Assembly (NCBI RefSeq): GCF_002278035.1 | Contig: NZ_CP022603.1 | Location: forward strand, 1,183,501 to 1,247,500 | Direction of reading: 5' to 3' | Length of the DNA: 64,000 nucleotides | From: Ochrobactrum quorumnocens | GTDB taxonomy: Bacteria; Pseudomonadota; Alphaproteobacteria; Rhizobiales; Rhizobiaceae | Shown here: positions 18,881-29,132 of the stretch, piece by piece | Position numbering within the stretch: position 1 is the stretch's first letter | Layout: every line of letters starts with the position of its first letter | Translations under genes and position numbers: made by a program | Notes under the pieces: generated by a model | What the model was told of the DNA's origin: nothing | The model's database searches: none | The model's input: the letters and a program-made list of their open reading frames with translations, nothing else

Positions 18881-18920
18881 CTTCCACCGGCAAGTGGAAC
18901 TTTATTGTTTGGCTCTCATT

Positions 18921-19607
18921 TTAAATGGCTACCGACATGCTGTCTTTTGTCCAATGGAATTCCGTGCCATCTTTCCACATACGATGCATGATCACGGCCA
19001 TCCGGCGAGCGAGTGCAACGATTGCTTTTTGCCTCCCACGTCGTTTGGCGATATTCATCGCCCAGGCTTTCAACCAAGACCATTTCTTCACCCGGCTCAA
19101 CATGACCTGAGCTGCTTCATAAAGCAAAGCTCTCATCATGCCATCCCCACATAAGGAAACACGGCCGATACGATGACTTTCACCTGACTGGTTGAGGACA
19201 GGTGTCAGCCCCAACGCTGAACCGACAGCGCGTGATTTACTGAATCGCGCCGGGACATCGATGGTGCTGATGAAAGCAAGCGCGGTAACAGGGCCGACGC
19301 CAGAGATCGTCATTAACTGTTGGCATGCCCTGTCCTCACGCACGATTGCCAGGAGCTTGCTGTGGAGTACCGTGAATGTTTCGCGCAGCTTTTGCCGTGC
19401 TGACAACAAGGGTTCCATGATCTCAAATAACTCCGCGCTATCGTCAACGAGTTCGCGGATGCGATCATCAAAACCAATGGTTCCTATAACACCTACCTTA
19501 AGACCGAAATTGCGTAACAATCCGCGGATATCGTTCTCAATGGCAATAGCCTTCTCCTGAAGTAATCTGCGGGCTGTTAACAAAGCGCGACGCTTCTGGC
19601 TCGTCAA
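18921..19607 (-). pseudogene. IS110-family transposase, N-terminal catalytic domain lost
   Basis: The 228 residues are the C-terminal two thirds of an IS110 transposase: RRLLQEKAIAIENDIRGLLRNFGLKVG, then the transposase_20 domain with LMTISGVGPVTALAFISTIDVPARF, ALGLTPVLNQSGESHRIGRVSLCGD and a C-terminal region ending before 18921. Intact proteins are about 340 aa and start with a DEDD RuvC-like domain, which is absent. The gene is cut at about 19607 by the IS3-family element, and the missing half is not found on the other side of it. Confidence 0.85.
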
Positions 19608-21279
19608 TGTGTTGATTGCCGCTAAGAATTGACCCGGTGGGGGTGCGGACGAAAACTTGGACTATCAGGGAGGTAGTTCATGTATTCCTACGAAGACCGG
19701 ATGCGAGCAGTTGCGCTCTACATCAAGCTTGGCAAACGCCCGAAAGCGACTATTCGCCAGTTGGGCTATCCAAGCAAGAATGCTTTGAAGGGCTGGTACC
19801 TGGAATATGAGCACCTTCTTGATCTGCGTTTAGGATTTGCGCCCCGAGCCCCAAAGTTCACACAGGCGCAGAAGGAAGCGGCTGTTGAGCACTACCGCAC
19901 ACATAGTCGTTGTGTTTCTGCAACGATGCGCGCCTTAGGCTATCCAGGTCGTGCAACGTTGACAGCATGGGTTCGTGAGGCGTTTCCCGAAACTAGCAAA
20001 GCTGTCACTGGAAGAACTGGACGTCCGCGATATCCGGAGACGTTGAAGAAGGCTGGCGTCGTCGGACTTTATAATCGGCAAGAAAGTGCGCAGGCCCTGG
20101 CCGAAAAGCTCGGCGTATGCAGACCGACACTGTATAACTGGAAAAACCAGTTACTTGGTCCGGAGGCTCCCGCAATCATGAAACGCAAGAACAACTCACC
20201 GCCAGTGCCAGAGCGAAAAGAATTAGAGCGCCAGCTCGAAACACTGCAGCACGATATTCAGAAACTGCAGCTTGAGCACGACCTTTTGAAGAAAGCGAAT
20301 GAAATTCTAAAAAAAGACCTGGGCGTCGATCTGCAACTCCTGAATAATCGGGAGAAAACGCTGTTGGTTGACGCCCTAAAAGATCTTTATCAACTCCCGG
20401 ATCTGCTTGCTCAGTTGGGACTGGCGCGCAGCTCATATTTTTACCATCGAACCCGCATGAGGATGAGCGACAAGTACCTCACTATTCGTCAAAACATCAC
20501 CGAAATCTTCGAAGCCAACCGTCGATGCTATGGCTACCGCAGGCTACAGGCGTCATTAGCCAAACAATGCGTTACAATCTCAGAGAAGGTTGTGCAGCGC
20601 TTGATGAAGCAGGAGAACCTGATCGTTGCCACGCCAAAGCGGCGGCGATACCGCTCTTATCTCGGAGAAATCAGTCCGGCACCCGAGAATCTTATTAATC
20701 GCGACTTTCAGGCCACAGCCCCAAACGAGAAATGGCTGACCGATATCACTGAATTCCATATTCCGGCTGGCAAGGTGTATCTCTCGCCCATCATCGACTG
20801 CTTCGATGGTTTGGTCATCAGCTGGTCTATCGGAGTGAGACCAGATGCGGAATTGGTCAATACGATGCTTGATGCCGCCATAGAAACTGTCACAGGTAGA
20901 GATGAGTGGCCAATAGTACATTCTGATCGGGGAGCACACTATCGCTGGCCGGGTTGGCTATCGAGGATCAGTGATGCGAAGCTGGTGCGCTCAATGTCTC
21001 GCAAGGCGTGTTCCCCAGATAATGCCGCGTGCGAAGGTTTCTTTGGCAGGCTAAAAACGGAACTCTTTTACCCTCGTGACTGGAAGAACACCGCGCTCGA
21101 GCAGTTTATCAAAGAAGTTGATGGCTACATTCGATGGTACAACGAGAAGCGGATCAAGATATCACTTGGCGCTCAAAGCCCAATCGAATATCGAAACAGT
21201 CTTGGCATTGTGACGTAAAACCAGTCCAAGTTTTTATCCGCACCCCCACCGGGGCAATTCTTAGCGGCAATCAACACAT
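19607..21279 (+). mobile_element. IS3-family element with very long inverted repeats
   Basis: The two ends are inverted copies of each other for about 57 bp (19607-19663 and 21223-21279) with only about three mismatches; the outer part is ATGTGTTGATTGCCGCTAAG. The 1.67-kb element carries a single uninterrupted transposase. It truncates an IS110 gene on the left. I saw no target duplication, so it may have arrived by recombination or lost a flank. Confidence 0.85.
19680..21218 (+). CDS. IS3-family transposase, single frame
   Basis: The 512-residue protein joins what many IS3 elements split in two. It has N-terminal helix-turn-helix segments (ATIRQLGYPSKNALKGWY, and AQALAEKLGVCRPTLYNWKNQ), a leucine-zipper-like coiled coil (LERQLETLQHDIQKLQLEHDLLKKANEILKK split over about residues 175-210), an HTH_21 region (CYGYRRLQASLAKQ), and the integrase core with Asp in WLTDITEF, Asp in VHSDRGAHY and Glu in ACEGFFGRLKTELF. 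All three acidic residues are present, so it looks active. ATG 19680 follows GGGAGGT. Confidence 0.9.
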   Translation: MYSYEDRMRAVALYIKLGKRPKATIRQLGYPSKNALKGWYLEYEHLLDLRLGFAPRAPKFTQAQKEAAVEHYRTHSRCVSATMRALGYPGRATLTAWVREAFPETSKAVTGRTGRPRYPETLKKAGVVGLYNRQESAQALAEKLGVCRPTLYNWKNQLLGPEAPAIMKRKNNSPPVPERKELERQLETLQHDIQKLQLEHDLLKKANEILKKDLGVDLQLLNNREKTLLVDALKDLYQLPDLLAQLGLARSSYFYHRTRMRMSDKYLTIRQNITEIFEANRRCYGYRRLQASLAKQCVTISEKVVQRLMKQENLIVATPKRRRYRSYLGEISPAPENLINRDFQATAPNEKWLTDITEFHIPAGKVYLSPIIDCFDGLVISWSIGVRPDAELVNTMLDAAIETVTGRDEWPIVHSDRGAHYRWPGWLSRISDAKLVRSMSRKACSPDNAACEGFFGRLKTELFYPRDWKNTALEQFIKEVDGYIRWYNEKRIKISLGAQSPIEYRNSLGIVT

Positions 21280-21461
21280 GCCTCTTTACTCCTGGTTCGA
21301 GCCCTCGGATTCACGTAGTGCCAGTGAGCGGCATCTCTAAATCGCCAAAACAATTAGTTGCTAAAGAAGCGAAATAGGTTCACGGTAACTATTCCAGCAG
21401 CTATTTTACGGGCGTTGCTGTTTGAGGGTTGATTACCCTGGCCCCAAGCGAGGGGGACACA

Positions 21462-21581
21462 ATGTCTTCCCTATTTCGTTATCCGAAGAAACCTGAATAC
21501 GCGACCATCGCTGGTTACTTCTTATCCGCAGCGAGCCTTGCCATGATTGTCTACATTCTGGGCGAGGGATTGTTTCGATAG
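21462..21581 (+). CDS. Very small single-span membrane protein
   Basis: A 39-codon frame with a good ribosome binding site (GCGAGGGGGACACA before ATG 21462). It has a basic start (MSSLFRYPKKPEYATIAGYF) and one hydrophobic helix (LSAASLAMIVYILGEGLF). No family recognised. It lies 36 bp before the next small gene, with which it may be co-transcribed. Confidence 0.45.
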   Translation: MSSLFRYPKKPEYATIAGYFLSAASLAMIVYILGEGLFR

Positions 21582-21617
21582 GCCAAGGCAAGGACGGCGA
21601 GAAAGGCGGCGCGCGAA

Positions 21618-21896
21618 ATGACCGAAAGAACCACGGAAACCGAAATCACATTCATGCATCCGTTTCATCTAAAATCCCTTTCGGAGCCATTGGAAGCAGG
21701 CACGTATCGCCTGGTAGTTGACGAGGAGTTGATAGAAGGTCTGAGTTTCACAGCGTATCGGAGAGTTGCGACCCATCTTGAGCTTCCCGCGATCTCGGTC
21801 GCAATGACCCGCCGCCAGTTCCTTCAGGTATCATCGGCGGAGATCGATGAGGCATTGGTACGCGACGCAGCTAATATGGATGCCGGGGCCCAGTGA
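21618..21896 (+). CDS. Small hypothetical protein
   Basis: The 92-residue soluble protein contains PFHLKSLSEPLEAGTYRLVVDEELIEGLSFTAYRRVATHLELPAI, a layout seen in short conserved hypothetical proteins of Rhizobiales that I cannot name further. A GAGAAAGG ribosome binding site precedes ATG 21618. Plausible operon with the 39-residue membrane protein. Confidence 0.5.
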   Translation: MTERTTETEITFMHPFHLKSLSEPLEAGTYRLVVDEELIEGLSFTAYRRVATHLELPAISVAMTRRQFLQVSSAEIDEALVRDAANMDAGAQ

Positions 21897-21918
21897 CCTC
21901 TCCTGATCAGGAGCTTGA

Positions 21919-22140
21919 TTGTGCATTGGAAAGCTTCAGGTATGGACACCAAGCTTACGTAAAGTTCCGCGGCACCTTGCTTCATTCCGCTGGGTCCGGG
22001 GCATGACCTCTGCGGCCGGTCGGATGGCCATCCTTTTCACCATGCAACGCGTCGGACAGGTGCCAGCCGCACTTTATTTCATCTTCCGTGAGGATCGCTT
22101 CCGGTGGGATGCGACCATATCCGAAAAGATTTCGGAGTGA
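21919..22140 (+). CDS. Doubtful small open frame
   Basis: A 73-codon frame after the 92-residue gene, same strand. The second half (FTMQRVGQVPAALYFIFREDRFRWDAT) looks like protein, but no family or clear ribosome binding site supports it. Start could be the internal Met at residue 29. Confidence 0.2.
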   Translation: MCIGKLQVWTPSLRKVPRHLASFRWVRGMTSAAGRMAILFTMQRVGQVPAALYFIFREDRFRWDATISEKISE

Positions 22141-22305
22141 ATAGCAATGCCTGCTCAGCGTTCACTCAGATTCAGGCTCCTTTCGGCAGTGCGTTGCATG
22201 TCCAGCTACCTTTCCCACAGACTGGCGACATGACAATAGATCATGAGCTCGCTTCAGTAATGGTGGGACGTTGAGGAGATTGTGCCCAAGGAACTCGACG
22301 GTGTT

Positions 22306-23220
22306 TCAGGCAGTGCTTGAAACTACCAAATCCCGTCCCCGCTGCTTAGCCTGGTAAAGCAGTTCGTCTGCCTTGCCGACAAGGAGCAGTCGTCCTTCAG
22401 GATATACGAGTTTGGACATCACGACCGCACCACAGCTTACCGTCACGCGTTGCTGCAATGCAGGAGACCCGTCGTGGACAATATCGAGGTCGCGCAAAGC
22501 CTGACGAAAACACTGAACCAGTTCAATGATGCCGTCTCCTTGAGGCGCCAGCAATGCAAACTCCTCGCCTCCATACCTTGCTGCCAGATCATAAGGACGC
22601 CGCGCGTGGTGACCGAGCAACTGCGCGACGGTCCGCAGAACGTCATCGCCGGCAACATGTCCATAGAAGTCGTTGAATCTCTTGAAATGGTCGATATCTA
22701 TTAAAGCAAGCCCGATCGGTTCACCGCTACGCGCCGCATTGCAGCAGGCCCGATCCAGCGCATCATCGAAATGTCGCCGATTGGCGATCCCTGTCAGCCC
22801 ATCCTGTTGCGCAAGCTGTTTCAGTTCCCTTTTCTGCAAAGCAAGCTTGACGAGGTTCCTGATCCTTGCTGCCACTATCGCCGGTCGAATGGGCTTGTGG
22901 ATATAATCGGCCGCACCCAACCGGAGCCCCAGTTCCTCATCGGCCTCCTCATTTTGCCCGGTGATGAAAACGACCGCTATTTCAGCGGTACGTTCGTCCG
23001 CACGTAGCGCCGAGAGCACCTCGTAGCCGTTCATGCCTGGCATGGAAACATCAAGCAGGATTAGGGCGATAACTTTCGCTTGCTGCCTTGCGAAAAACAG
23101 CAAGTCTTCGCCGTTCCCGGCGAGAAGAACACGGTAATCCGCACCGAGAAGTTCCGCCAGAACCGTACGATTTATGCGTTCATCGTCCGCGACAAGTATC
23201 GTCGGTCGTTCATCCGTCAT
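22306..23220 (-). CDS. Receiver-GGDEF response regulator (PleD-like diguanylate cyclase)
   Basis: The 304-residue protein has a receiver domain (residues 5-125: ILVADDERINR, phospho-acceptor Asp in LILLDVSMPGMNGYEV, Lys in YIHKPIRP) and a GGDEF domain (residues 135-300: DGLTGIANRRHFD, ALIDIDHFKRFNDFYGH, active site RYGGEEF). It makes cyclic di-GMP from GTP in the cytoplasm when the receiver is phosphorylated. The inhibitory site RxxD is present as RPYD five residues before GGEEF, so product feedback is expected. Start ATG overlaps the stop of the upstream hybrid kinase (bases 23217-23220), giving translational coupling. Confidence 0.92.
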   Translation of the reverse strand: MTDERPTILVADDERINRTVLAELLGADYRVLLAGNGEDLLFFARQQAKVIALILLDVSMPGMNGYEVLSALRADERTAEIAVVFITGQNEEADEELGLRLGAADYIHKPIRPAIVAARIRNLVKLALQKRELKQLAQQDGLTGIANRRHFDDALDRACCNAARSGEPIGLALIDIDHFKRFNDFYGHVAGDDVLRTVAQLLGHHARRPYDLAARYGGEEFALLAPQGDGIIELVQCFRQALRDLDIVHDGSPALQQRVTVSCGAVVMSKLVYPEGRLLLVGKADELLYQAKQRGRDLVVSSTA

Positions 23221-26200
23221 TGCCCATCACTGCCCTTATTCGCCATCAGCAATGCTGAAAGCCTGTCAAGCCGGGTAACTGCATCCTCAAGTCGAAGGTC
23301 ATCGAAGGACACCAGCACTTGTTCGAGAATGGCCTTGTGCTCCGGTTGTGTCGTCCAGACGGCAAGCTCTTCCAGTATTTTCACCGCGTCGTAGTCACCC
23401 TGTAGAAGTAGCGCCCTCGCTTGTCCAATCAATGGACCAGTCCCGTCGTAGTCGTTAGCGGCGTGATCGATTTCAGAGGCAGCATGCTTTTCGACCTCGC
23501 TCGCTACCTCGGCGAGCAGAAGGCGCAGGTCCTTCACAACCTTTTCCAACAGGATCCGTCCACCAGCGGCATCCCTTTGTCGTGCCGCCCGTTCAAGCTG
23601 ACCTGCATTTTGCTGGATGCTGACCGCGCCCAGGTAACCGACGGCACCTTTCAGAAGGTGTGCCAGTTCCGCAAGTTGCGTTCCCGAAGGGTGAGCAGCA
23701 AGACGCTCGAAATCTTCCGGGGCATTTTTGAAGTCGCGCAGGAACCCGCGCAACATTCGGTCTATTCGCTGGAGATTGCCCCCGAAACGCTTCCTCACTG
23801 CTCCCATATCAAGTTGAGTTTGCGCCGGATATGGCCCCACTCCAAAATCCAGAGTATTGGCTCGGTCAAGGCTTGCCATAGCACCCGGCAACAACGAGAT
23901 CAGGACAGAATAGAGATGGCCTTCGTCGATAGGCTTGCTCAGATGTTCGCTCATTCCGGCGGCTTCGACGATAGCGCGGTCTTCGGGGCGAGCCTGGGCG
24001 GTGAGGGCAATAATGGGAAGACTTGACCACTTGGCGCGGCGACGGATTGCTTTGGTCGCCTCGATGCCGTCCATCACCGGCATGTGAACATCCATCAGGA
24101 CGGCGTCGAATGCTTCGTTCTCAAGCGCTTCAATCGCCTCCCGTCCATTGGTAGCGGTCGCAACGACAATGCCCACCAGTTCAAGGAAATCGGAGGCGAC
24201 CTCGCGATTCAAGGCATTATCATCAACAACAAGGACCTTGCGCCCCGCCAGGAGAATACGCGGATCGTCATTCTGGCGCCTGTTGCCGACAGGCTTCGTG
24301 CCTGCCTCGACAACCATACTCGACGGCGCCAGTATTTCCGTGAGTGTATTGAAACTCACCGACTCGGTGATCGGCTTGATAAGCAGTCCCTGCAGATGAA
24401 GCTGCTCCACTTTTTGAAGTACTTCATCACGGCCGTATGCGGTTACCATTAGGACTGCCGGTAAATGAGGAAGGTTTTCCTCCTCGCGAATCCTGCGGGC
24501 CGCCTCCAGGCCATCCATCTCGGGCATGCGCCAGTCCATAAGAACGATTTCGAATGGTTGACCGGTTTGTGAGGCGTGGCGAAGCTTGTCGATACCCTCC
24601 GCACCGGAGGACGCCACTTCGGGGTCCATGCCGAAAGCGCCAACCATGTTGGATAGAATCTCACGAGCGCTGGCGTTGTCATCGACAATGAGCACGCGGC
24701 CGCCAGCAAGAACGGAATTGGGAACCGTCTGAAGGTCTTCTTCCTTGCCACTGGCAGGACGGATCGAGATTGTGAAATGGAAGTCGCTTCCTCGTCCGGG
24801 CTCGCTACGGACATCGATGCGACCGCCCATCAAGTCGACCAGTTGCCGGCAGATCGCCAACCCTAGCCCGGTACCTCCATATCGGCGCGACGTCCTGGAT
24901 TCCGCCTGAGAGAACGGCCGGAACAATTGAGCTATCTGCTCGGGGTCGATCCCTATGCCCGTATCCCGTACCGAGAATGCCAGAATGCTCGCCCCTGAAA
25001 CAGCCGGCCCAGCATTCTTCAACCTCACGCTGACGACGATTTCTCCCTCTTCGGTGAACTTGATCGCGTTGCCAACAAGATTCGTAAGCACCTGCCCGAG
25101 CCGAAACGGATCGCCTCGAAGGCGACGCGGAACATCCGGCGCCACTGAAAATGCGATTTCGATCCCCTTCTCGTCGGCGCGCATTGCGGTGACCGCGGAG
25201 ATGGTCTCCAGCACTTCTTCCAGTTCGAACTCGGTATCCTCGAGCGCAAGCATTCCAGCCTCGATCTTGGAATAGTCGAGTACGTCGTTGATGATCGAGA
25301 GCAGCGCTTTCGCTGACAGGTCGATCTTATCGAGATAGTTGCGCTGCTTCGGCGAAAGATCGGTCTGCTGAACCAACCGAGTCATGCCGATAACCGTATT
25401 CATCGGCGTGCGTATCTCATGGCTCATCATCGCCAGGAAGTCTGCCTTGGCCCGCTCGCCAGCTTCTGCCGCTTCCTTTGCATTCTGCAATTGCCGGGAG
25501 ATCTGCATGTCGCGTGTGACGTCGAGCATGAGCCCATCCCAGACCGTCTTATCGCCTACGCGGCGCGGCACTGCGCGAAACCGGAGCCATATCTCGTTGC
25601 CATCCGGTTTACGGTGTCGAGCCCGGAAATCGTACTCGCTGAGATTTGTTTCTGAATCCGCCACCGCATCGATAGCCAGGCCACGATCCGATGGATCGAA
25701 AGAGGCACCGAGCATATAGTCTTCGGACACAATCTCGTGGATCGGACTTCCCAGCAGCATCTCGATGCCGGCGCTCGCATAGACAAACCGCCCTGGATGT
25801 TCAGCATCGCGCTCCATCCGGTAGATGCCACCGCTTGGCAGATTGTCCGCGAGGGCTTCCAACTGGGCGCGCGCATCCTCACGTTCGGATATGTCCTGCA
25901 CCGTGCCGGTAAGCGCGACGATCTGCCCGGTCGCGTCGCGGATTGCCTCGCCTCGAATATTGCAAGCGAAAGATGACCCGTCCGGGCGAAAATGAACGGC
26001 GTCAATGCTATACGGCTCGCCGGTTTCGACACACCGTGCAATTGCCGCCGAGACCCTGTCGAAGCTCTCGGGCGAGAGCATCCTCTGGAGATCGCCGGGC
26101 GTCAGAGGCGGGCCCGCGGGGTCCATGCCGTTCATCTCGTTGAGCATCTCGGACGAGGTAAACGCGCCGGTCTCCAAAGTGAGCAACCAGCTACCGACCT

Positions 26201-27128
26201 TTGCAACCCTCTCGGCACGCTTCAGCGTATCGTAACTGTTTTTAAGCTTCCTTTCAGCATCGCGTGCTTCAGTAATATCGATAACGACCCCTACAAGCCG
26301 GTTGGGCGTCGTCTCAGTAGCATGCAGCATACAGGTTGCAGACGTGATCCATCGCGTTTCGCCCGAGGGTCTGATCAGCCGAAAGTCGACATGGCGATCC
26401 TGTGTTCGCGTCGCAAGCTCCGCTATGCGCTCATCCGTAATGCGGTCGACGTCACCGGGATGAACCAGAGCCTTAAAATCGGCGATCCCGCGCATCTGGC
26501 CGCCGGCCGGGTCAAGGCCGTATATTTTGTAACAGGTAGCGTCGCATCGAAGGACATCGTCGTCGATATTATAATCCCATATCCCCATTCCGACGACTTC
26601 GGCCGCCAGCGATATGCGCTCCTGCTGGGCATGCAGTTCCTCCACTGCGCGGGAATGGTCATGGCTTGTCACGAGCAGGGCGAGTTGGTCTTCCATACCG
26701 CGCGCAAAATGCTCTAGCAAGCTGATGTCCTGATCCAGAAACGGCGTGCGATCGCGTTTGAGGCCGTCAAGGATCGCAAACAGTGATCCGTCGGGCCAGT
26801 ATAGAGACCGGCCCAGATACGCATCGAACCCAGCTTCGGATTCCGGACTCCCGGAATAGTCCACCCGAGGCGAAATCCGCAAGACTGCAAGGGGCCTCGC
26901 ATTTCCTGCAACAGCTTCGAGCAAAGGCGCCGCAAGCCTATCCCAGCCGCTGCCCACCGAAAAACTCCCGGCCTGTTCGCCAAGGGATAATATAATCTCG
27001 AACCCGAAAGGTGATGCGCGAACAACGCGTACGGCATCCGCCCCTATACGCTCGACAAGCGTGCCCAGAGAGCGCTGCCAGCGCTCCATTGTCTCCGTCG
27101 TCAGTGTGATCGACTGTGCCATAGGCAA
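23217..27128 (-). CDS. Hybrid histidine kinase: GAF-like, three PAS, HK, two receivers, Hpt
   Basis: The 1303-residue protein has no membrane span and is probably cytoplasmic. In order: a GAF-like N-terminus (about 1-160), three PAS/PAC units (about 165-290, 300-415, 425-545; [17 protein letters not shown] and [19 protein letters not shown]), HisKA with [15 protein letters not shown] (His near 570), HATPase with [13 protein letters not shown] and [12 protein letters not shown], receiver 1 ([14 protein letters not shown], Asp in [11 protein letters not shown]), receiver 2 ([14 protein letters not shown], Asp in [11 protein letters not shown]), and a C-terminal Hpt with His in [13 protein letters not shown]. 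It can run a full internal phosphorelay and pass phosphate from Hpt to the coupled PleD-like cyclase. The signal sensed is unknown. Confidence 0.92.
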   Translation of the reverse strand: MPMAQSITLTTETMERWQRSLGTLVERIGADAVRVVRASPFGFEIILSLGEQAGSFSVGSGWDRLAAPLLEAVAGNARPLAVLRISPRVDYSGSPESEAGFDAYLGRSLYWPDGSLFAILDGLKRDRTPFLDQDISLLEHFARGMEDQLALLVTSHDHSRAVEELHAQQERISLAAEVVGMGIWDYNIDDDVLRCDATCYKIYGLDPAGGQMRGIADFKALVHPGDVDRITDERIAELATRTQDRHVDFRLIRPSGETRWITSATCMLHATETTPNRLVGVVIDITEARDAERKLKNSYDTLKRAERVAKVGSWLLTLETGAFTSSEMLNEMNGMDPAGPPLTPGDLQRMLSPESFDRVSAAIARCVETGEPYSIDAVHFRPDGSSFACNIRGEAIRDATGQIVALTGTVQDISEREDARAQLEALADNLPSGGIYRMERDAEHPGRFVYASAGIEMLLGSPIHEIVSEDYMLGASFDPSDRGLAIDAVADSETNLSEYDFRARHRKPDGNEIWLRFRAVPRRVGDKTVWDGLMLDVTRDMQISRQLQNAKEAAEAGERAKADFLAMMSHEIRTPMNTVIGMTRLVQQTDLSPKQRNYLDKIDLSAKALLSIINDVLDYSKIEAGMLALEDTEFELEEVLETISAVTAMRADEKGIEIAFSVAPDVPRRLRGDPFRLGQVLTNLVGNAIKFTEEGEIVVSVRLKNAGPAVSGASILAFSVRDTGIGIDPEQIAQLFRPFSQAESRTSRRYGGTGLGLAICRQLVDLMGGRIDVRSEPGRGSDFHFTISIRPASGKEEDLQTVPNSVLAGGRVLIVDDNASAREILSNMVGAFGMDPEVASSGAEGIDKLRHASQTGQPFEIVLMDWRMPEMDGLEAARRIREEENLPHLPAVLMVTAYGRDEVLQKVEQLHLQGLLIKPITESVSFNTLTEILAPSSMVVEAGTKPVGNRRQNDDPRILLAGRKVLVVDDNALNREVASDFLELVGIVVATATNGREAIEALENEAFDAVLMDVHMPVMDGIEATKAIRRRAKWSSLPIIALTAQARPEDRAIVEAAGMSEHLSKPIDEGHLYSVLISLLPGAMASLDRANTLDFGVGPYPAQTQLDMGAVRKRFGGNLQRIDRMLRGFLRDFKNAPEDFERLAAHPSGTQLAELAHLLKGAVGYLGAVSIQQNAGQLERAARQRDAAGGRILLEKVVKDLRLLLAEVASEVEKHAASEIDHAANDYDGTGPLIGQARALLLQGDYDAVKILEELAVWTTQPEHKAILEQVLVSFDDLRLEDAVTRLDRLSALLMANKGSDGQ

Positions 27129-27291
27129 GGGTCCGCCCAGTTATTTATGAAACGCCGAAGGCTTCTCCAGCGGGTGTTCCCACAGTTCGCTGAAAGTTAC
27201 TGCAATTGACTACCGCCGAAAACCGCTGTCAACGCATTTTCAATGCAACAGTAATTCCAGTCTTTTCCCAAGGCGAGACCTCACCCATCAT

Positions 27292-27786
27292 TCAGATGGC
27301 TGAGTGGCGCAGATCGCGGAAGTCAGATGATGTCATTTGATGGCGGGTGGATTTGAACCGGTGCAAGATCCGCTCTGTTCGTGGCAAAGGCGGATGCGAA
27401 TTCTCCGCTCGGGTATTCAGACTTTTGTGAGAACTGCGTTCCACCGATGGAATGATTTCTCTTTCAGCTACGCCATAAGAGCGAAGCTTATCTGTGACGA
27501 TGACACGCGGTACGATGCCCTGCACCGGCGTTTGTGCACGGATGCGTTTGTCGGCGGATTTGGGTCTTTGAATGGTTGCTCTATGAGGCTTTGTCTGGGG
27601 CGCGGATGGATTTTGGCCGTGCCAGTCGAGCATACGATTGAGTGCGCTGCAACCAAGGGCGACTTCTTTTTGCTGATTGGCAAACTTACGGGAGCGCAGC
27701 CGGTTGCCAATGATGGATTTGTAACGCCCCATTGATGTCTCTGCCCTGGCGCGTCTGCCATAACCAGTGATGGCTTGCCAGCCCAA
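27292..27786 (-). pseudogene. Chimera of IS5 and IS6 transposase C-terminal fragments
   Basis: One open frame fuses two unrelated pieces. Residues 1-60 (GWQAITGYGRRARAETSMGR, then RYKSIIGNRLRSRKFANQQ) are the end of an IS5-family transposase related to the copy at 27894-28803. Residues from about 90 on (VPRVIVTDKLRSYGVAERE, LNTRAENSHPPLPRTERIL) are the C-terminal catalytic part of an IS6-family transposase. It marks a junction between two mobile-element remnants, not a functional protein. Confidence 0.75.
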
Positions 27787-27893
27787 CCGGCCATGGTCTG
27801 CAGGGGCGTTGGTCCACGGATGGCATTTGCGGTTTAAAGATTTTACAGAATTAGGCTTTGGCAGTTAAGCTTTTCGTTCTCAGTATCTTGTTT

Positions 27894-28803
27894 ATGCCTT
27901 TCAAACATCATGCTGCTCATCGCCATCGGATACCGCGGTAGTATTACCTTCTGGATCAGTGAAGCGGCGATTGCGGGGTAGTCGGCTCCGCGACGTACGG
28001 CACCGGGTGGTCAGTAGCGCTATTCCGATTTGGCGATTGAAACATCTCTGATGTGCGGGATCGTTTTCAATCAACCCTTGCGCCAAACCGAAGGCTTGAT
28101 GACGTCTTTATTGCAGTTGATGGGCGTTGATCTGCCAGCGCCTGATCATACGACATTGAGCAGGCGCTGTTCCAGCTTGTCGCTTTTGAAGGCTTCGGAC
28201 CGTCATAAAACAACCGCACCCGATGAACCATTCATGTTCTTGTCGACAGCACAGGATTGAAGATTTATGGTGCAGGCCAGTGGCTTGAGGAAAAGCATGG
28301 CTGCAAACCCCAAAGACAATGGCGCAAACTGCACGTTGCGGTGGATGCTGTTACAGGCGAGATCATCGCTGAAGTCCTGACCGATCAGAACAGCAGTGAC
28401 ATCAGCCAGCTTACAGATCTGCTTGGGCAGATTGAGCAGCCCATTGCGAGCTTCATTACTGATGGGGCCTATGACAGTGATGAAACCTATAGATCTGTCC
28501 GCAGTCCGGTTGTCAGCGTCATCGTACCGCCGCGAGCACGACAATTACCAGCGAACATTTATGATCCACTGGATCAGCGTGACTGGCACAGTCAAACTAT
28601 TGCTGAGCATGGACGGATGAAGTGGCAGACGTTCCAATGTGGAAACGACAATGGGCCGGTATAAATCCGTCAATGGAAACTCTCTTCGCTCACGCAAGTT
28701 TGCCAATCAGCAAACCGAAATCAAACTCGGATGCCGCATTCTTAATCGAATGCGCGATTCTGCACGCCCTAATTCTGTCCGCGTGAAAGCTCTAGATCTG
28801 TAA
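27894..28803 (+). pseudogene. IS5-family transposase with deletions, stop and frameshift
   Basis: The start MPFKHHAAHRHRIP is typical. Next a small deletion removes about a dozen residues, then RGSITFWISEAAIAG meets TAG where a Trp is normal. The frame continues TSLMCGIVFNQPLRQTEG and LPAPDHTTLSRR. A shift near 28210-28250 leads to LVDSTGLKIYGAGQWLEEKH, with the first Asp, then TDGAYDSDETY with the second Asp. A second small deletion near 28622 leads to VETTMGRYKSVNGN with the Glu, and the gene ends at TAA 28801-28803. Inactive. Confidence 0.8.
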
Positions 28804-28830
28804 CCAAACATCAAAGAACGCTATCCGCCT

Positions 28831-29010
28831 TCATTGGCCTCCATGCAACAACGCCAATGCAAGCAGTGCAAAAACGCCCGCAAGGATGAAGGGGCCATGA
28901 TTTAAAGTAACCAAAAGGAAGCATCCGACACTTGTTATGAGAGCAAAAGGCGCAGCAAGCTGGTGCCATCGCGTGTAGACTGAAGCCAGAATAGCATCGT
29001 TGTCATTCAT
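28831..29010 (-). CDS. Small two-helix membrane protein
   Basis: A 59-residue protein from ATG 29010, preceded by ACAAGGCAACTCT. Two hydrophobic helices (LAAPFALITSVGCFLLVTL and FILAGVFALLALALLHGG) follow a short polar start. No family recognised. It stands alone between an insertion-sequence remnant and a palindromic repeat. Confidence 0.4.
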   Translation of the reverse strand: MNDNDAILASVYTRWHQLAAPFALITSVGCFLLVTLNHGPFILAGVFALLALALLHGGQ

Positions 29011-29034
29011 AGAGTTGCCTTGTCCCATAAGAGC

Positions 29035-29132
29035 ACATTCCAATCTGATTGAAGCAGATAAGCGCTCTAAGTATCTGTGTTAACGCGCATCTCTTTCCGA
29101 AAACTGTTTCACAGTTTTCGGAAGGCGCTCTA
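29035..29132. repeat. Intergenic palindromic repeat, copy 1
   Basis: Contains the family features: AAGCGCTCTAA, a spacer ending GTTAACGCGCATC, then the hairpin TTCCGAAAACTGTTTCACAG that continues to TTTTCGGAAGGCGCTCTAA. Five more copies with the same layout are in this window (32 kb, 36 kb, 39.5 kb, 49.4 kb, 60.6 kb). Confidence 0.75.

Noticed and set aside
23421..24452. Long plus-strand frames opposite the hybrid kinase gene
   Set aside because: They mirror the codon pattern of the large minus-strand kinase and have no family motif of their own.
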